Origin: Desulfomicrobium orale DSM 12838
GTDB taxonomy: Bacteria > Desulfobacterota > Desulfovibrionia > Desulfovibrionales > Desulfomicrobiaceae
DNA length: 64,000 nucleotides
Direction of reading: 5' to 3'
NCBI RefSeq assembly: GCF_001553625.1
Contig: NZ_CP014230.1
Location: 1,736,001-1,800,000, forward strand
Shown: positions 16,850 through 26,337 of the stretch, one piece after another
Layout of the letters: every line of letters begins with the position of its first letter
Position numbering within the stretch: position 1 is the first letter of the stretch
Notes under the pieces: model-generated
What the model saw: only the letters and a program-made list of their open reading frames with translations
Database searches by the model: none
What the model was told of the DNA's origin: nothing
Position numbers and translations under genes: made by a program

Positions 16850-17608
16850 GATAGAAAATGACGGAAGCCGCGAGGCACAGAGCTGAAAAGAAGGTATGCG
16901 CGCAGCGGTCATAACGCATGGCTATTCTGCGCCAGTCCTTGATCCTGCCAAACATGATCTCGATCTTGTGCCGCTGTTTATACAGATCTTTATCGTACGG
17001 GCAGGGTCTCTTCCGGCTCCTGCTGGGCGGGATGCAGGGCGTAATGCCTCTGGCGCACAGGGCGTCACGGAACCAGTCGGCGTCGTAACCACGGTCCGCC
17101 AGAAGCTCCCTGGCCTCAGGCAAAGCATCTATGGCGTCCACAAGCAGGGCGGCTCCTTTGTAGTCGCTCACCTGGCCTTCTGTGAGCGTCATGGCCAGAG
17201 GCCTGCCGTGGCCGTCGCAAAGGGCATGGAGTTTGGAGTTCAGACCGCCCTTTGTGCGTCCGATGCAGCGGGAAAGAGCCCCTTTTTGAGCAAACTGGCG
17301 GCGGTTCGATGCGCCTTGAGGTGGGTTGCATCGATCATCAATCGTCCATCTTTTCCCGCTGTTTTTGCCAATTCGGTAAAAATATTGTTGAAGACGCCCA
17401 TCCGGCTCCAACGCAAAAAACGATTGTACAGCGTCTTGTACGGGCCATACTCGCGCGGCGCGTCTTTCCACTGCAGGCCATGTTTGATGACATAAATGAT
17501 GCCGCTTATGACTTTCCGGTCATCGACCCGCGGAATACCATGTGAACGTGGAAAGAAGGGCTTGATACGCTCCAGTTGTTCGGCAGAAAGGTAGAAAAGT
17601 TGGCTCAT
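16842..17608 (-). CDS. IS5-family transposase, probable programmed -1 frameshift
   Basis: Two frames together make one DDE transposase. The first begins at ATG 17608 (MSQLFYLSAEQLERIKPFFPRSHG) and carries the first Asp in DGRLMIDATHLKAHRTAASLLKKG. The second frame takes over near 17280-17290, giving ALSRCIGRTKGGLNSKLHALCDGHGRP, then LLADRGYDADWFRDAL (second Asp) and HKIEIMFGRIKDWRRIAMRYDR (Glu region), and stops at 16842. At the junction the minus strand reads CAAAAAGGGG, a typical -1 slippery site, so this is more likely translational frameshifting than decay. The element therefore looks intact and may still be active. Confidence 0.85.
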
Positions 17609-17799
17609 GGCGTCCTCCCTGAGCACAACTAACCAACTTTTCTGATTTTTACAATTAATGAGGCCTGAGCCTACTTTCCAGTTCAGGTGTTCCACCTCAT
17701 ACATATTGACGCGCAGGCATATCCCGGAGGGTTTGCCGTGGCGTTTTCCGTATTGTCCATGGTCAAGGGATTTATTTTTTATCGTCATGAGGGAGTGTT

Positions 17800-19047
17800 A
17801 TGAATCTGTCCGAGTTGAAAACCAAGTCCATGCCGGAGCTCATGGACATCGCCAGCGGGTATCAGATCGAGAATCTGAGCGGGCTGCGCAAACAGGAGCT
17901 GATTTTCGCGTTGCTGCAGGCCTGTGCCTCCCAGAACGGCTCCATTTTCGGGGAGGGAGTGCTTGAAATTCTGCCCGACGGCTTTGGTTTTCTGCGTTCG
18001 CCCATGTACAGCTACATGCCCGGTCCGGACGATATTTATGTCTCGCCGTCGCAGATCAGGCGTTTCGGTCTGCGTACGGGGGATGTCATTTCAGGACAGA
18101 TTCGCCCTCCCAAGGAAGGCGAGCGCTATTTTGCTCTGCTCAGAGTCAAGGAAATCTGTTTTCGCGAGCCTGAGGAGGCCAAGAAAATAGTCCTCTTTGA
18201 CAACCTGACACCCATCTATCCGGATCAGCAGTTCCGGCTGGAAAACGGCGACAAGAATTATTCCGCCCGGATCATGGACCTCATGACGCCCATCGGCATG
18301 GGCCAGCGCGGCCTCATCGTGGCGCCGCCCCGCACCGGCAAGACCATGCTCCTGCAGACCATCGCCAACTCCATCAGCGTCAACCACCCTGATGCCTATC
18401 TTATCGTGCTGCTCATCGACGAACGACCCGAAGAAGTCACGGACATGGAGCGCACGGTCAAGGCCGAGGTCATCAGCTCCACATTCGATGAACCGCCCCA
18501 GCGCCATGTGCAGGTGGCCGAAATGGTGCTGGAAAAGGCCAAACGCCTGGTGGAGCGCAAGGTGGACGTGGTCATTCTGCTCGATTCCATCACCCGCCTG
18601 GGCCGGGCCTACAACGCCACCACGCCGTCATCGGGCCGGGTGCTGTCCGGCGGTCTGGACGCCAATGCCCTGCAGCGGCCCAAGCGCTTTTTCGGCGCGG
18701 CCCGGAACATCGAGGAAGGCGGCAGCCTGACCATCATCTCCACGGCCCTCATCGACACGGGGTCGCGCATGGATGAAGTCATTTTCGAGGAATTCAAGGG
18801 TACGGGCAACGCGGACATCTATCTGGACCGCCATCTTTCGGACAAACGGGTGTTCCCGGCCATCGACCTGAACCGCTCCGGCACGCGCAAGGAAGACCTG
18901 CTGCTCGATCCCGACGTGCTGAACAAGGTCTGGATTCTGCGCCGGGTCATGGCCCCCATGAACTCCGTGGACAGCATGGACTTTCTGCTGGACAAGATGC
19001 GCGGCACCAAGAGCAACAAGGATTTTCTGGAAGTGATGAACTCCTGA
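17800..19047 (+). CDS. rho: Transcription termination factor Rho
   Basis: Rho is a hexameric RNA helicase that ends transcription. The 415 residues are the typical length without N-terminal inserts. It begins [21 protein letters not shown], the Rho N-terminal helical domain, then the cold-shock RNA-binding fold ([39 protein letters not shown]). The ATPase core has Walker [11 protein letters not shown] near residue 177, Walker [17 protein letters not shown], the Q-loop/R-loop region [35 protein letters not shown] and [21 protein letters not shown]-type sequence (here [21 protein letters not shown]). AGGGAGTGTT precedes the ATG. The IS ends 126 bases upstream, so an outward promoter or the native one in 17674-17799 must drive it. 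Confidence 0.97.
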   Translation: MNLSELKTKSMPELMDIASGYQIENLSGLRKQELIFALLQACASQNGSIFGEGVLEILPDGFGFLRSPMYSYMPGPDDIYVSPSQIRRFGLRTGDVISGQIRPPKEGERYFALLRVKEICFREPEEAKKIVLFDNLTPIYPDQQFRLENGDKNYSARIMDLMTPIGMGQRGLIVAPPRTGKTMLLQTIANSISVNHPDAYLIVLLIDERPEEVTDMERTVKAEVISSTFDEPPQRHVQVAEMVLEKAKRLVERKVDVVILLDSITRLGRAYNATTPSSGRVLSGGLDANALQRPKRFFGAARNIEEGGSLTIISTALIDTGSRMDEVIFEEFKGTGNADIYLDRHLSDKRVFPAIDLNRSGTRKEDLLLDPDVLNKVWILRRVMAPMNSVDSMDFLLDKMRGTKSNKDFLEVMNS

Positions 19048-19058
19048 CGGGAGGAAGC

Positions 19059-19955
19059 GTGACTCTGCCCCGCATGAATTGTCCGCGCGACGACGACTAC
19101 GCGCTCTGGCTGGAACTTCTGGAAGTGAAAGCTTCCGGGCGGCTTCTGGACGCTCTGGGCGATTTCCTGCGGGATTACCTGCGCTTCTCCGGGCGGAAGC
19201 TGTACGTACTCGGTCTGTCCGGCGGGATCGATTCTTCCTTTCTGGCGGCCCTGCTCCACTCCCGGGGCATTCCCTATCTGGGTTTCGTGCTGCCTGTTGC
19301 CACCAATTCGCCGGAAGAGATCGACCGGGGGCGGCGTGTCTGCGAGGCCTATGCCAGTCCGCCCGGACATCTCCGCCTTTCCTGCCTGCATGATTTCTCC
19401 GCCGTATACGACCGGATTTCATCCGCGTTCTCGGATATCTGCGGCAGCTCGTCCGCTCTGGCCGAAGGCAATATCAAGGCCCGGATCAGAATGCTTTTTC
19501 TTTACCATGTGGCGCATCTGCACGCAGGTTGCGTTCTGGGTACGGATCAGCTGGACGAACTGCTCACCGGATTCTGGACCCTGCACGGCGATGTGGGTGA
19601 CGTCAGTCCCATACAGCTCATCCCCAAAACCGCGGAATACGAACTGGCCCGCCTGCTCTGCCTGCATCTGGACGATCCGGCGCCCCTCCAGGCGGCCATC
19701 GAGGCCGTGCCCACGGACGGCCTGGGTATCAGCTCCTCGGATTTGGAGCAGCTGGAAGTGGACTCCTATGCCGCCCTGGAGGAGCTTTTCCGTGAATATT
19801 TCTGGCTTTGCCTGCGGGCCCAGGTGCATGAGCCCGGCCCGAAAGAGCGGCAGCGCCGCGCCGAACTCGAACGGACCGGACCCGTGCGCCGCTTTTTGCA
19901 CAGCGGGCATAAGCGTGCCGGAACGGTTCTGGCCGATCCGAGGGTAGCCGGATGA
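19059..19955 (+). CDS. nadE: NH3-dependent NAD+ synthetase
   Basis: NadE amidates deamido-NAD to NAD with ATP. The GTG start at 19059 follows GGGAGGAAGC, 11 bases after the rho stop. The protein is 298 residues and lacks the N-terminal glutaminase domain, so it should use ammonia. The PP-loop VLGLSGGIDSSFLAALL is near residue 50. Further family motifs are AEGNIKARIRMLFLYHVA, VLGTDQLDELLTGFWTLHGDVGDVSPIQLIPKTAEYELARLL and DGLGISSSD. A C-terminal basic stretch follows. Its stop overlaps the next gene as ATGA (19952-19955). Confidence 0.9.
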   Translation: MTLPRMNCPRDDDYALWLELLEVKASGRLLDALGDFLRDYLRFSGRKLYVLGLSGGIDSSFLAALLHSRGIPYLGFVLPVATNSPEEIDRGRRVCEAYASPPGHLRLSCLHDFSAVYDRISSAFSDICGSSSALAEGNIKARIRMLFLYHVAHLHAGCVLGTDQLDELLTGFWTLHGDVGDVSPIQLIPKTAEYELARLLCLHLDDPAPLQAAIEAVPTDGLGISSSDLEQLEVDSYAALEELFREYFWLCLRAQVHEPGPKERQRRAELERTGPVRRFLHSGHKRAGTVLADPRVAG

Positions 19956-21367
19956 GCGCGTGGAAATTGAGATGCGCGGCGCTTGTATGCTGCGTTCTGA
20001 TGTTTCTTCCGGCGCGCATGTTCGCCGGATTCGGGGAGTTCACCATCCGGGACGAGCTGGAGCTGGCCCGGAAATTCGACCTGGTCATCGAAACACGTTT
20101 TCCCGTGGTGCACGACCCGCAGATCACCGGCTACGTGCGCTCTCTGGTGGACCGGCTGGTGGCGGCCATGCCGCCGCAGCCCTTTCCCATCAAGGTGACC
20201 GTGGTCAGAAATGGTTCCATGAACGCCTTCGCTTCCGCGGCCGGGCATATCACCGTCTTCACTGGCCTGATGGCCAATCTGGACGGGGAAGACGAGCTGG
20301 CCAGCGTCATCGCCCATGAACTGGCCCACGTTTCCGAGCGGCATATCGCCAAATCCATCGAAAAAAATCAGCTTATCGGTGCGGGCTCCCTGCTGGGCAT
20401 TCTGGCCGGGGTGCTGGTTGGCTCCCAGACCAAGGGAGACGGCGGAGAAGCTCTGGCCATAGGTGCCATGGCCGGTTCGCGCGCCCTGCAATTGCAGTAT
20501 TCCCGCCAGAACGAGCGTGAGGCGGACCAGTATGGTCTGGACTTCCTCGTGGCGGCGGGTTTTTCCCCTCGGGGCATGGTCGATGCTTTCGGGAAGATCC
20601 GCAGACTGCAATGGCTGGGCGGCGGGGGAAACGTCCCTTCGTACCTGACCACGCATCCGGGCATGGACGAGCGCGTGGTGTACATGCAGGAGCGCATCGC
20701 CCGCCTGCCGCTGTCCGTCAGGGAACGCGCATCGGACAATGCCGCTTTTCTGCGGGCCAAGGCCCTGGTGCTGGCCTGGTATACGGATCCCAATACAGCC
20801 ATCGCCATCTTTTCCGCCGAATCCCATCCATACCCTGCCTGCACCGCTTTTCTGGGCGAGGCCATTGCACGCAGCCGCCTGAAGCAGAGCGAGGCGGCCA
20901 GAGCCGGATTCGGGAAGGCGCTGGCCTGCGGCGGGGACGACGCGTTGTGGAAGCGCGAATACGGGCGGTTCGCCTTCGAGTACGGGGCCTTGAGGGATGC
21001 CGCTCAGGCTCTGCAGGAGGCGGTTTTGCGCGCGCCGGACGATCTTTTCGCCCTGTTTTTTTACGCCAGGGCCATGGGCGAGCAGGGAAATCACGCGGCG
21101 GCCATCGGGGCTCTGGAGCGCGTGGCCAAAGCTGTGCCAAGGGACGCTGAAGTGCTGGAAAATCTGGGCCGCCAGCAGGCTGCCCAGGGCATGCAGTTCG
21201 AGGCCCATCTGAATTACGCCAAGGCCTTTGCCTACAGACGGCAGTTCAGAAAATACGCGTTTCATCTGGAGAAGGCCGAAGCCCTGGCCCGCACGGAGGA
21301 ACAGCGGACCGCTGTTTCGCGCGCCCGGGAGGAAGTGGACGAGTACCGGGAAATTTTGGCCGGCTGA
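19952..21367 (+). CDS. M48-family metalloprotease with TPR-like C-terminus (BepA/LoiP type)
   Basis: This is an exported 471-residue zinc protease. An N-terminal signal (MSAWKLRCAALVCCVLMFLPARMFA) is followed by a region typical of periplasmic M48B proteases (VHDPQITGYVRSLVDRLVAAMP). The zinc motif HELAHVSERH is near residue 110, and the third ligand region is NEREADQYGLDFLVAAGF. Residues ~290-470 are alpha-helical repeats (LYAR..., NLGRQQAAQGMQFEAHLNYAKAFAYRRQF), as in BepA, where TPRs contact the outer-membrane assembly machinery. It is translationally coupled to nadE by ATGA, though the two functions are unrelated. Confidence 0.9.
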   Translation: MSAWKLRCAALVCCVLMFLPARMFAGFGEFTIRDELELARKFDLVIETRFPVVHDPQITGYVRSLVDRLVAAMPPQPFPIKVTVVRNGSMNAFASAAGHITVFTGLMANLDGEDELASVIAHELAHVSERHIAKSIEKNQLIGAGSLLGILAGVLVGSQTKGDGGEALAIGAMAGSRALQLQYSRQNEREADQYGLDFLVAAGFSPRGMVDAFGKIRRLQWLGGGGNVPSYLTTHPGMDERVVYMQERIARLPLSVRERASDNAAFLRAKALVLAWYTDPNTAIAIFSAESHPYPACTAFLGEAIARSRLKQSEAARAGFGKALACGGDDALWKREYGRFAFEYGALRDAAQALQEAVLRAPDDLFALFFYARAMGEQGNHAAAIGALERVAKAVPRDAEVLENLGRQQAAQGMQFEAHLNYAKAFAYRRQFRKYAFHLEKAEALARTEEQRTAVSRAREEVDEYREILAG

Positions 21368-21445
21368 ATTCTTTTACCCTTGAATTGCGTACTGTTCCGG
21401 GGTAGCCAAGCGGGCTACTTGCGACACCACTTTACGGAGGAAAAC

Positions 21446-21811
21446 ATGTTTTTTGCCAATATCGCCCATGCCATGGGACAGGCTCCGGCCGATGCGGGCG
21501 CGCAGCCCGGCGGACCGCTCATGACGTTCATGCCGCTCATTTTGATGTTCGTGATCTTCTATTTTCTGCTCATCCGTCCGCAGCAGAAAAAGCAGAAGGA
21601 GCACAGGCAGATGCTGGATGCCCTGGGCCGCGGAGACCGTGTGGTCACGGCGGGCGGGCTTTACGGCCAGGTGGTGGAAGCCAGGGAAGACGTGCTGACC
21701 GTCGACCTGGGCAATAATGTTCAGGTGCAGGTCGGCCGGGCCTTTATTTCCGGGAAGCTTGCCCCTGAAGGGGACAAGGTCAAGGATAAAGACAAGGACA
21801 AGAAGAAATAG
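21446..21811 (+). CDS. yajC: YajC, Sec translocon accessory subunit
   Basis: The protein is 121 residues from the ATG at 21446, chosen because ACGGAGGAAAAC precedes it. One transmembrane helix (LMTFMPLILMFVIFYFLLIRPQQKKQKEHRQ) is followed by the conserved cytoplasmic core LDALGRGDRVVTAGGLYGQVV and a strongly basic/acidic C-terminal tail (KVKDKDKDKKK). YajC joins SecD and SecF, which follow in the same order as in most bacteria. The 120 bases to secD contain no gene. Confidence 0.94.
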   Translation: MFFANIAHAMGQAPADAGAQPGGPLMTFMPLILMFVIFYFLLIRPQQKKQKEHRQMLDALGRGDRVVTAGGLYGQVVEAREDVLTVDLGNNVQVQVGRAFISGKLAPEGDKVKDKDKDKKK

Positions 21812-21931
21812 CTTCCTTCCGGGATTCTCCGCGAAGCGGTTCCCGAATGCTTTGCCGTCCGCGCCCGGATCACCGGCTGGGCGGCTTACGATATGCAACC
21901 TGTTGACTGATTTTGGATAAGGAAGACACTC

Positions 21932-23527
21932 ATGGGTAGTTTGCGTTGGAGGGCGATCCTTGCCGCCGCGGTGGTGCTTGTGGCTCTGGTGTATTTTCTG
22001 CCTTCGGTTCCAGCGGTTCGCCATTCTTCTCTGGGCGCGCTCCTGCCGTCCCAGGAGATCAGCCTGGGGCTCGATCTGAAAGGCGGCATCCATCTGACTC
22101 TGGGCGTGGATCTGGACACGGCCCTGGTCAATGCCGTGACCAGCATGGGCCAAGATATCCGGGCCGAGGCCAGGGAGAAGAAGATCACGATTCTGCGGCC
22201 CAAGGCGGTGGGAACGCGGCAGCTTGAATTTGTCCTGCTCAAGGCGGAACAGCAGAAGGAACTGGATGACCTGCTGCGCGGGCGTTTCGGCAGCATGGAA
22301 GTCAGATCGCGGGAAGAGGCCGGTAACGGCCAGCTCAAGTACACGCTGGAAGTGACGGACGAGCATGCCAAATATCTCGAGGGTCTGACCATGGATCAGG
22401 CTCTGAAGACCATCAGAAACCGCATCGACCAGTTCGGCGTGGCCGAGCCGGACATCCGCAAGCAGCAGGACAACCGCATCATCGTGCAGCTCCCCGGTCT
22501 GGACGACCCCAAGCGGGCCATCAGCATCATAGGACGCACTGCGCACCTGGAGTTCAAGCTGGTGGATGAGGGTGCGGATGTTCAGGCCGCCGCGGCTGGA
22601 CAGGTGCCCCCCGGAAGCGAACTGATGCAGATGCAGTCCAGGCGGGGCGGGACGGAGACCAGCACGCCCATCGTGGTCAAGTCGGAAGCGGTGCTCACGG
22701 GCGAGTACATCACCGACGCCAATGTTCAGTTCGATTCGTACGGCCAGGCTTATGTGGGCATGTCTTTCAATGCGCGCGGCGCGCGCGTGTTTGAGGAAGT
22801 GACCGGGGCCAATGTGAAGAAACGCCTGGCCATCGTGCTTGACGACTCCGTATATTCCGCACCGGTCATTCAGGACCGCATCAGCGGCGGCCGGGCCTCC
22901 ATCACCGGCCAGTTCACCACCGAAGAGGCGCACGATCTGGCCGTCGTGCTGCGGGCCGGCTCCCTGCCCGCGCCGGTGAATATTCTGGAGGAGCGCACCG
23001 TCGGCCCGTCCCTGGGGCAGGAATCCATCGACAAGGGATTCATGGCCGCGTGCATCGGCGGCGTGATGGTCGTGTTGTTCATGATACTCTATTACCGCCG
23101 GGCAGGCGTCATCGCCGCCTTTGCCATCGTGCTCGACATCCTGCTGATCATGGCCGGACTGGCGGCCTTCGGCGCTACTCTGACGCTGCCGGGCATCGCC
23201 GGTATCATCCTGACCCTGGGCATGGCCGTCGATGCCAATGTGCTCATCTACGAGCGCATCCGCGAGGAACTGCGCGCGGGTGAATCCGTGCCCACGGCCA
23301 TCGACAACGGCTTTTCGCGGGCCACCATTACTATTTTTGACTCCAACCTGACCACGGTCATTGCCGCCGTTATTTTGTACCAGTTCGGCACCGGGCCGGT
23401 ACGCGGCTTCGCCGTGACTCTGACCCTGGGTATTTTGGCCTCCATGTTCACGGCCATTTTCGTTTCGCGTATCTTTTTCGACTCTTGGCTGGCCAGAAGG
23501 CTGCCCGGAACCCAACCGAGTATTTGA
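21932..23527 (+). CDS. secD: Protein translocase subunit SecD
   Basis: SecD with SecF uses the proton motive force to pull exported proteins through SecYEG. The 531 residues have an N-terminal transmembrane helix, the D1 motif LGLDLKGGIHLTLGVD, the periplasmic P1 domain with DQFGVAEPDIRKQQDNRIIVQLPGLDDPKRA, the YSAPVIQDRISGGRASITGQFT segment, and then five membrane helices with the D4-like GIAGIILTLGMAVDANVLIYERIREELRAG. A SecDF-type insert near residues 210-235 is short and rich in Gly/Gln. AAGGAAGACACTC precedes the ATG. secF starts 11 bases after the stop. Confidence 0.96.
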   Translation: MGSLRWRAILAAAVVLVALVYFLPSVPAVRHSSLGALLPSQEISLGLDLKGGIHLTLGVDLDTALVNAVTSMGQDIRAEAREKKITILRPKAVGTRQLEFVLLKAEQQKELDDLLRGRFGSMEVRSREEAGNGQLKYTLEVTDEHAKYLEGLTMDQALKTIRNRIDQFGVAEPDIRKQQDNRIIVQLPGLDDPKRAISIIGRTAHLEFKLVDEGADVQAAAAGQVPPGSELMQMQSRRGGTETSTPIVVKSEAVLTGEYITDANVQFDSYGQAYVGMSFNARGARVFEEVTGANVKKRLAIVLDDSVYSAPVIQDRISGGRASITGQFTTEEAHDLAVVLRAGSLPAPVNILEERTVGPSLGQESIDKGFMAACIGGVMVVLFMILYYRRAGVIAAFAIVLDILLIMAGLAAFGATLTLPGIAGIILTLGMAVDANVLIYERIREELRAGESVPTAIDNGFSRATITIFDSNLTTVIAAVILYQFGTGPVRGFAVTLTLGILASMFTAIFVSRIFFDSWLARRLPGTQPSI

Positions 23528-23538
23528 GGAGCTTCGAC

Positions 23539-24609
23539 ATGTCCTTTGAACTTATCAGACCCGGCACCACAATAGATTTCGTCGGCATGCGCCGGTACGC
23601 TTATGCGTTTTCGGCGGTTCTGCTCCTCGTGGGAGGCCTTTCCCTGCTCTTCAAAGGCGGGCCGACCTATGGCGTCGATTTCGCCGGCGGTTTCAACGTG
23701 CAGATTCAGTTCAGCAAGGCCGTGGACCTGGGCGTGCTGCGCAAGCATCTGGAAAACCCGGCCCTGCCGGGGCTGGTCATTCAGAATTTCGGTGATGTCG
23801 AAGACCACCAGATGCTGCTCAGGGCCTCCTTCGCGGACCAGAGCGCCAATCAGGTCCGCGAGGCCATCGAACAGGGGCTCGGCTCTCTCCCCGACACCTC
23901 CTATGAGATTCAGCGCCTGGAAATGGTCGGTCCCAAGGTAGGCGCCGATCTGCGTGAAAAGGCCCTGCAGGCGATTTTTTATGCCGTTCTGCTCATCGCC
24001 ACCTATGTTTCCGGCCGGTTTGAGCAGAAATGGATGGTATCCGGGCTCATGGCGGCGGCTTTGGCTTCCGTGGTCTATGTGCTGGAACTGCTGCACGCGC
24101 CCATGAGTTTTTCCGTGGTGGCGGCCACTGTGGTCACCCTTGTACTGTGTGCGGTGCTGCGGCTCAAGTACGCTCTGGGTGCCATGGTTTCTCTGGTGCA
24201 TGACGTCATGATTCCGCTTGGGATTTTTTCGCTTCTGAACAAGGAAGTGGACCTGACCATCATCGCTGCGCTTCTGACCATCGTGGGATATTCTCTGAAC
24301 GATACGATCATCATTTATGACCGCATCCGTGAAAACCTGCGGGCCAAGGTCGCGCCGACCCTGAACGAGGTCATCAACAACTCCGTGAACCAGACCCTGT
24401 CGCGGACGGTTATCACTTCTGGCACCACGTTCATGGCCGTACTTGCTCTGTATATCTTCGGTGGCGCCGTGATTCACGACTTCGCCTTGGCCATGCTGAT
24501 CGGCGTGGTGTTTGGAACGTATTCCTCCATTTTTGTCGGCGCGCCAGTTCTGGCCCTGTTCAAACCCAAGGCCGAGGAGCCCGAAAGAGGAGTAGCAACC
24601 ACTGCCTGA
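23539..24609 (+). CDS. secF: Protein translocase subunit SecF
   Basis: The protein is 356 residues from the ATG at 23539 (MSFELIRPGTTIDFVGMRRYAYAFS), chosen because GAGGAGCTTCGAC precedes it; the frame extends into secD without support. Family motifs are GPTYGVDFAGGFNVQIQF, the periplasmic region, VGPKVGADLREKALQAIFYAVLLIATYV, and TIVGYSLNDTIIIYDRIRENLR with SVNQTLSRTVITSGTTFMAVLALYIFGG. It has six membrane helices, completes YajC-SecDF, and is followed by a strong terminator. Confidence 0.96.
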   Translation: MSFELIRPGTTIDFVGMRRYAYAFSAVLLLVGGLSLLFKGGPTYGVDFAGGFNVQIQFSKAVDLGVLRKHLENPALPGLVIQNFGDVEDHQMLLRASFADQSANQVREAIEQGLGSLPDTSYEIQRLEMVGPKVGADLREKALQAIFYAVLLIATYVSGRFEQKWMVSGLMAAALASVVYVLELLHAPMSFSVVAATVVTLVLCAVLRLKYALGAMVSLVHDVMIPLGIFSLLNKEVDLTIIAALLTIVGYSLNDTIIIYDRIRENLRAKVAPTLNEVINNSVNQTLSRTVITSGTTFMAVLALYIFGGAVIHDFALAMLIGVVFGTYSSIFVGAPVLALFKPKAEEPERGVATTA

Positions 24610-24633
24610 CCATTACCTGTGTGAAAGATTGCA

Positions 24634-24657
24634 AAACGCCCTGCGGGGCGTTTTTTT
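24634..24657 (+). terminator. Rho-independent terminator after secF
   Basis: AACGCCC, the loop TGC and GGGGCGTT precede seven T (24651-24657). It lies about 25 bases after the secF stop. The 223 bases that follow to the next gene are AT-richer and without a gene; they should hold the promoter of the next unit, but I see no strong -35/-10 pair. Confidence 0.92.
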
Positions 24658-24880
24658 GTATCTGCATTGTGAATTAAGGCTCAATATATCCCTGTCTCAT
24701 ACGATGTCAGAAAGGCTTTTCAGGTGAAAAATACGACAGAACGAGAAATCTCCCGAAATTTTTTTCTTCTGAAGATTTTCAGTAAGAGAAAGGTTATCAA
24801 CCTGTAAACGAAAGAGGGAATTTTCTCGCAATCTGGACTTTGAAACAGTTGTACACAGTTACCGGGACACAGGAGGTTCT

Positions 24881-26329
24881 ATGCTGAAACCATTGTATGC
24901 TGCGATCATTGCCGTGCTGCTGGTAGTCGCAGGGATGACTTCTCCCTTGCAGGCGGAGGAAAATGATTCAGCCTCACCGGGCATAATGGAACGGGCTGCG
25001 ACCACTGCCGAGCAGTTAAAGGAGAGTGCCGGGGCAAAAATGGATTCCGCGGTTTCGGCCGTGGAAAACATGACCGAAGCGGTCAGGGGCAGCACTGTCG
25101 AAACTGCGGAAGATCTGAAGCAGAAAGCAGCGGAAGGAGCTGCCGAGGCTGCGGAAGCCGCAAAATCATTGCAACGCGAGGCTGCGGAGAAGACCTCTGC
25201 CGCTGTGGAAGCGGTCCGCAACATGACGGATAATGCCAAGCCTTCCGCCGCTGCGGCTACCGGGTCAAGGCTGCAGCAGGCCATTGCCAAGGCTCCTACG
25301 GGCACGGAGCAAGGGCAGGTGAATATGTCCAGCCCGGCAGGTTTTCTGGGTATTCCCGGGGGGCCGCAGGTCAATCTCATTCTGGCCCTGGTCTGGGCGA
25401 TCTGGGTTGGCTGGATTTTTTCCACCGTGGGTGCTTTTGGCGGCGTCATGGCCGGTGTGGGGCATATGAGCATCTTCGGCCTCGGCGCATACGCCAAAGG
25501 TTTCAAAGGCACGGCTCCTGAACTCAACAAGACCCTCACCGACTCCATTCGTGCGTCCAACCAGTTTCTGGTGGGTCTCTCGGCCCTGATTTCCTCCATT
25601 AACTACGGCAGGATGGGCCGCTTGGTACTGCCTCTCGGCCTGGCTCTGGGAGTGGGTTCCCTGCTCGGAGCCTGGGGTTCTGCGACACTGACGGCCGGAA
25701 AAGTCTCTTTCTCTCAGTATCAGGGATATTTCGGGCTTTTTGTGTTGCTGCTCGGTTGCTATCTGCTCTGGGAAACCTCTCCGGCGGGCCAGGCCAGCAA
25801 GAAGAAGGCTAAGGCTGCGGCTCAGGCTTTCGAGGCTGCGGTCAAGAATCAGAAAACGGGTGGAGCGCCCGCTCCGGCCGGAGTGAAAATTCTCGGTGCG
25901 AGCCTGGCCAGGATCCGCTTTACCTTTTGCGGAGTGGAATTCAGCTTCAATCCCCTGCTCCCTGTCATCGGCGGCATCGTCATTGCCGCCGTGGCCGCCT
26001 TCCTCGGCGTGGGCGGCGGGTTCATGCTGGTGCCCTTTCTGACCAGCATCACGCAACTGCCCATGTATCTTGCCGCAGGAACTTCTGCACTGGCCGTACT
26101 GGTCAGCATGATCACCAGTATCGTCACTCTTATGACAAAAGGAGTTCCCGTAGATTGGGCGCTCGTCGGAACAGAAATGGTGGGCATAGCTATTGGCTCT
26201 GTCGTTGGACCTCATACATCCAAGTATTTTTCGGACAAGTGGCTGAAGCGTCTGTTCATTGTTTTGGCTTTCTATGTCGGTATAGACTATGTGCTGAGAG
26301 GATTTTTCCATTACAGGATATTCGGATAA
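24881..26329 (+). CDS. TauE/SafE-family permease with a secreted-type helical N-terminal region
   Basis: The protein has 482 residues. It opens with a Sec signal-like segment (MLKPLYAAIIAVLLVVAGMTSPLQA). Next come about 110 residues made of Ala/Glu/Lys-rich amphipathic repeats (AATTAEQLKESAGAKMDSAVSAVENM and similar), reminiscent of apolipoprotein or LEA-type helices. From residue ~165 it is a TauE/SafE (DUF81) membrane protein: LALVWAIWVGWIFSTVGAFGGVMAGVGHMSIFGL, then a basic hydrophilic loop (~305-340), then VIGGIVIAAVAAFLGVGGGFMLVPFLTSI and GTSALAVLVSMITSIVTLM. Family members export sulfite, sulfoacetate or other sulfur-containing anions; the substrate here is unknown. ACAGGAGGTTCT precedes the ATG. 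Confidence 0.86.
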   Translation: MLKPLYAAIIAVLLVVAGMTSPLQAEENDSASPGIMERAATTAEQLKESAGAKMDSAVSAVENMTEAVRGSTVETAEDLKQKAAEGAAEAAEAAKSLQREAAEKTSAAVEAVRNMTDNAKPSAAAATGSRLQQAIAKAPTGTEQGQVNMSSPAGFLGIPGGPQVNLILALVWAIWVGWIFSTVGAFGGVMAGVGHMSIFGLGAYAKGFKGTAPELNKTLTDSIRASNQFLVGLSALISSINYGRMGRLVLPLGLALGVGSLLGAWGSATLTAGKVSFSQYQGYFGLFVLLLGCYLLWETSPAGQASKKKAKAAAQAFEAAVKNQKTGGAPAPAGVKILGASLARIRFTFCGVEFSFNPLLPVIGGIVIAAVAAFLGVGGGFMLVPFLTSITQLPMYLAAGTSALAVLVSMITSIVTLMTKGVPVDWALVGTEMVGIAIGSVVGPHTSKYFSDKWLKRLFIVLAFYVGIDYVLRGFFHYRIFG

Positions 26330-26337
26330 CAAAACAG

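Larger units (their letters stand above)
16792..17671. mobile_element. IS5-family insertion sequence between carD and rho
   Basis: The element is 880 bp. Its left end (from 16792, GGCTCAGGCCTCATTAATTG) is the exact reverse complement of its right end (to 17671) over 25 bases. TA flanks both sides (16790-16791 and 17672-17673), a likely 2-bp target duplication as in the IS427 group of IS5. Inside is one transposase on the minus strand in two overlapping frames. The left end is unusual because a second, imperfect copy of the terminal repeat lies just inside it. Subfamily naming would need a database comparison. Confidence 0.88.

Noticed and set aside
21374-23515. A 700-codon frame antisense to yajC-secD.
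   Set aside because: It is a high-G+C shadow of secD, with Gln/His/Gly-rich sequence and no recognisable domain.
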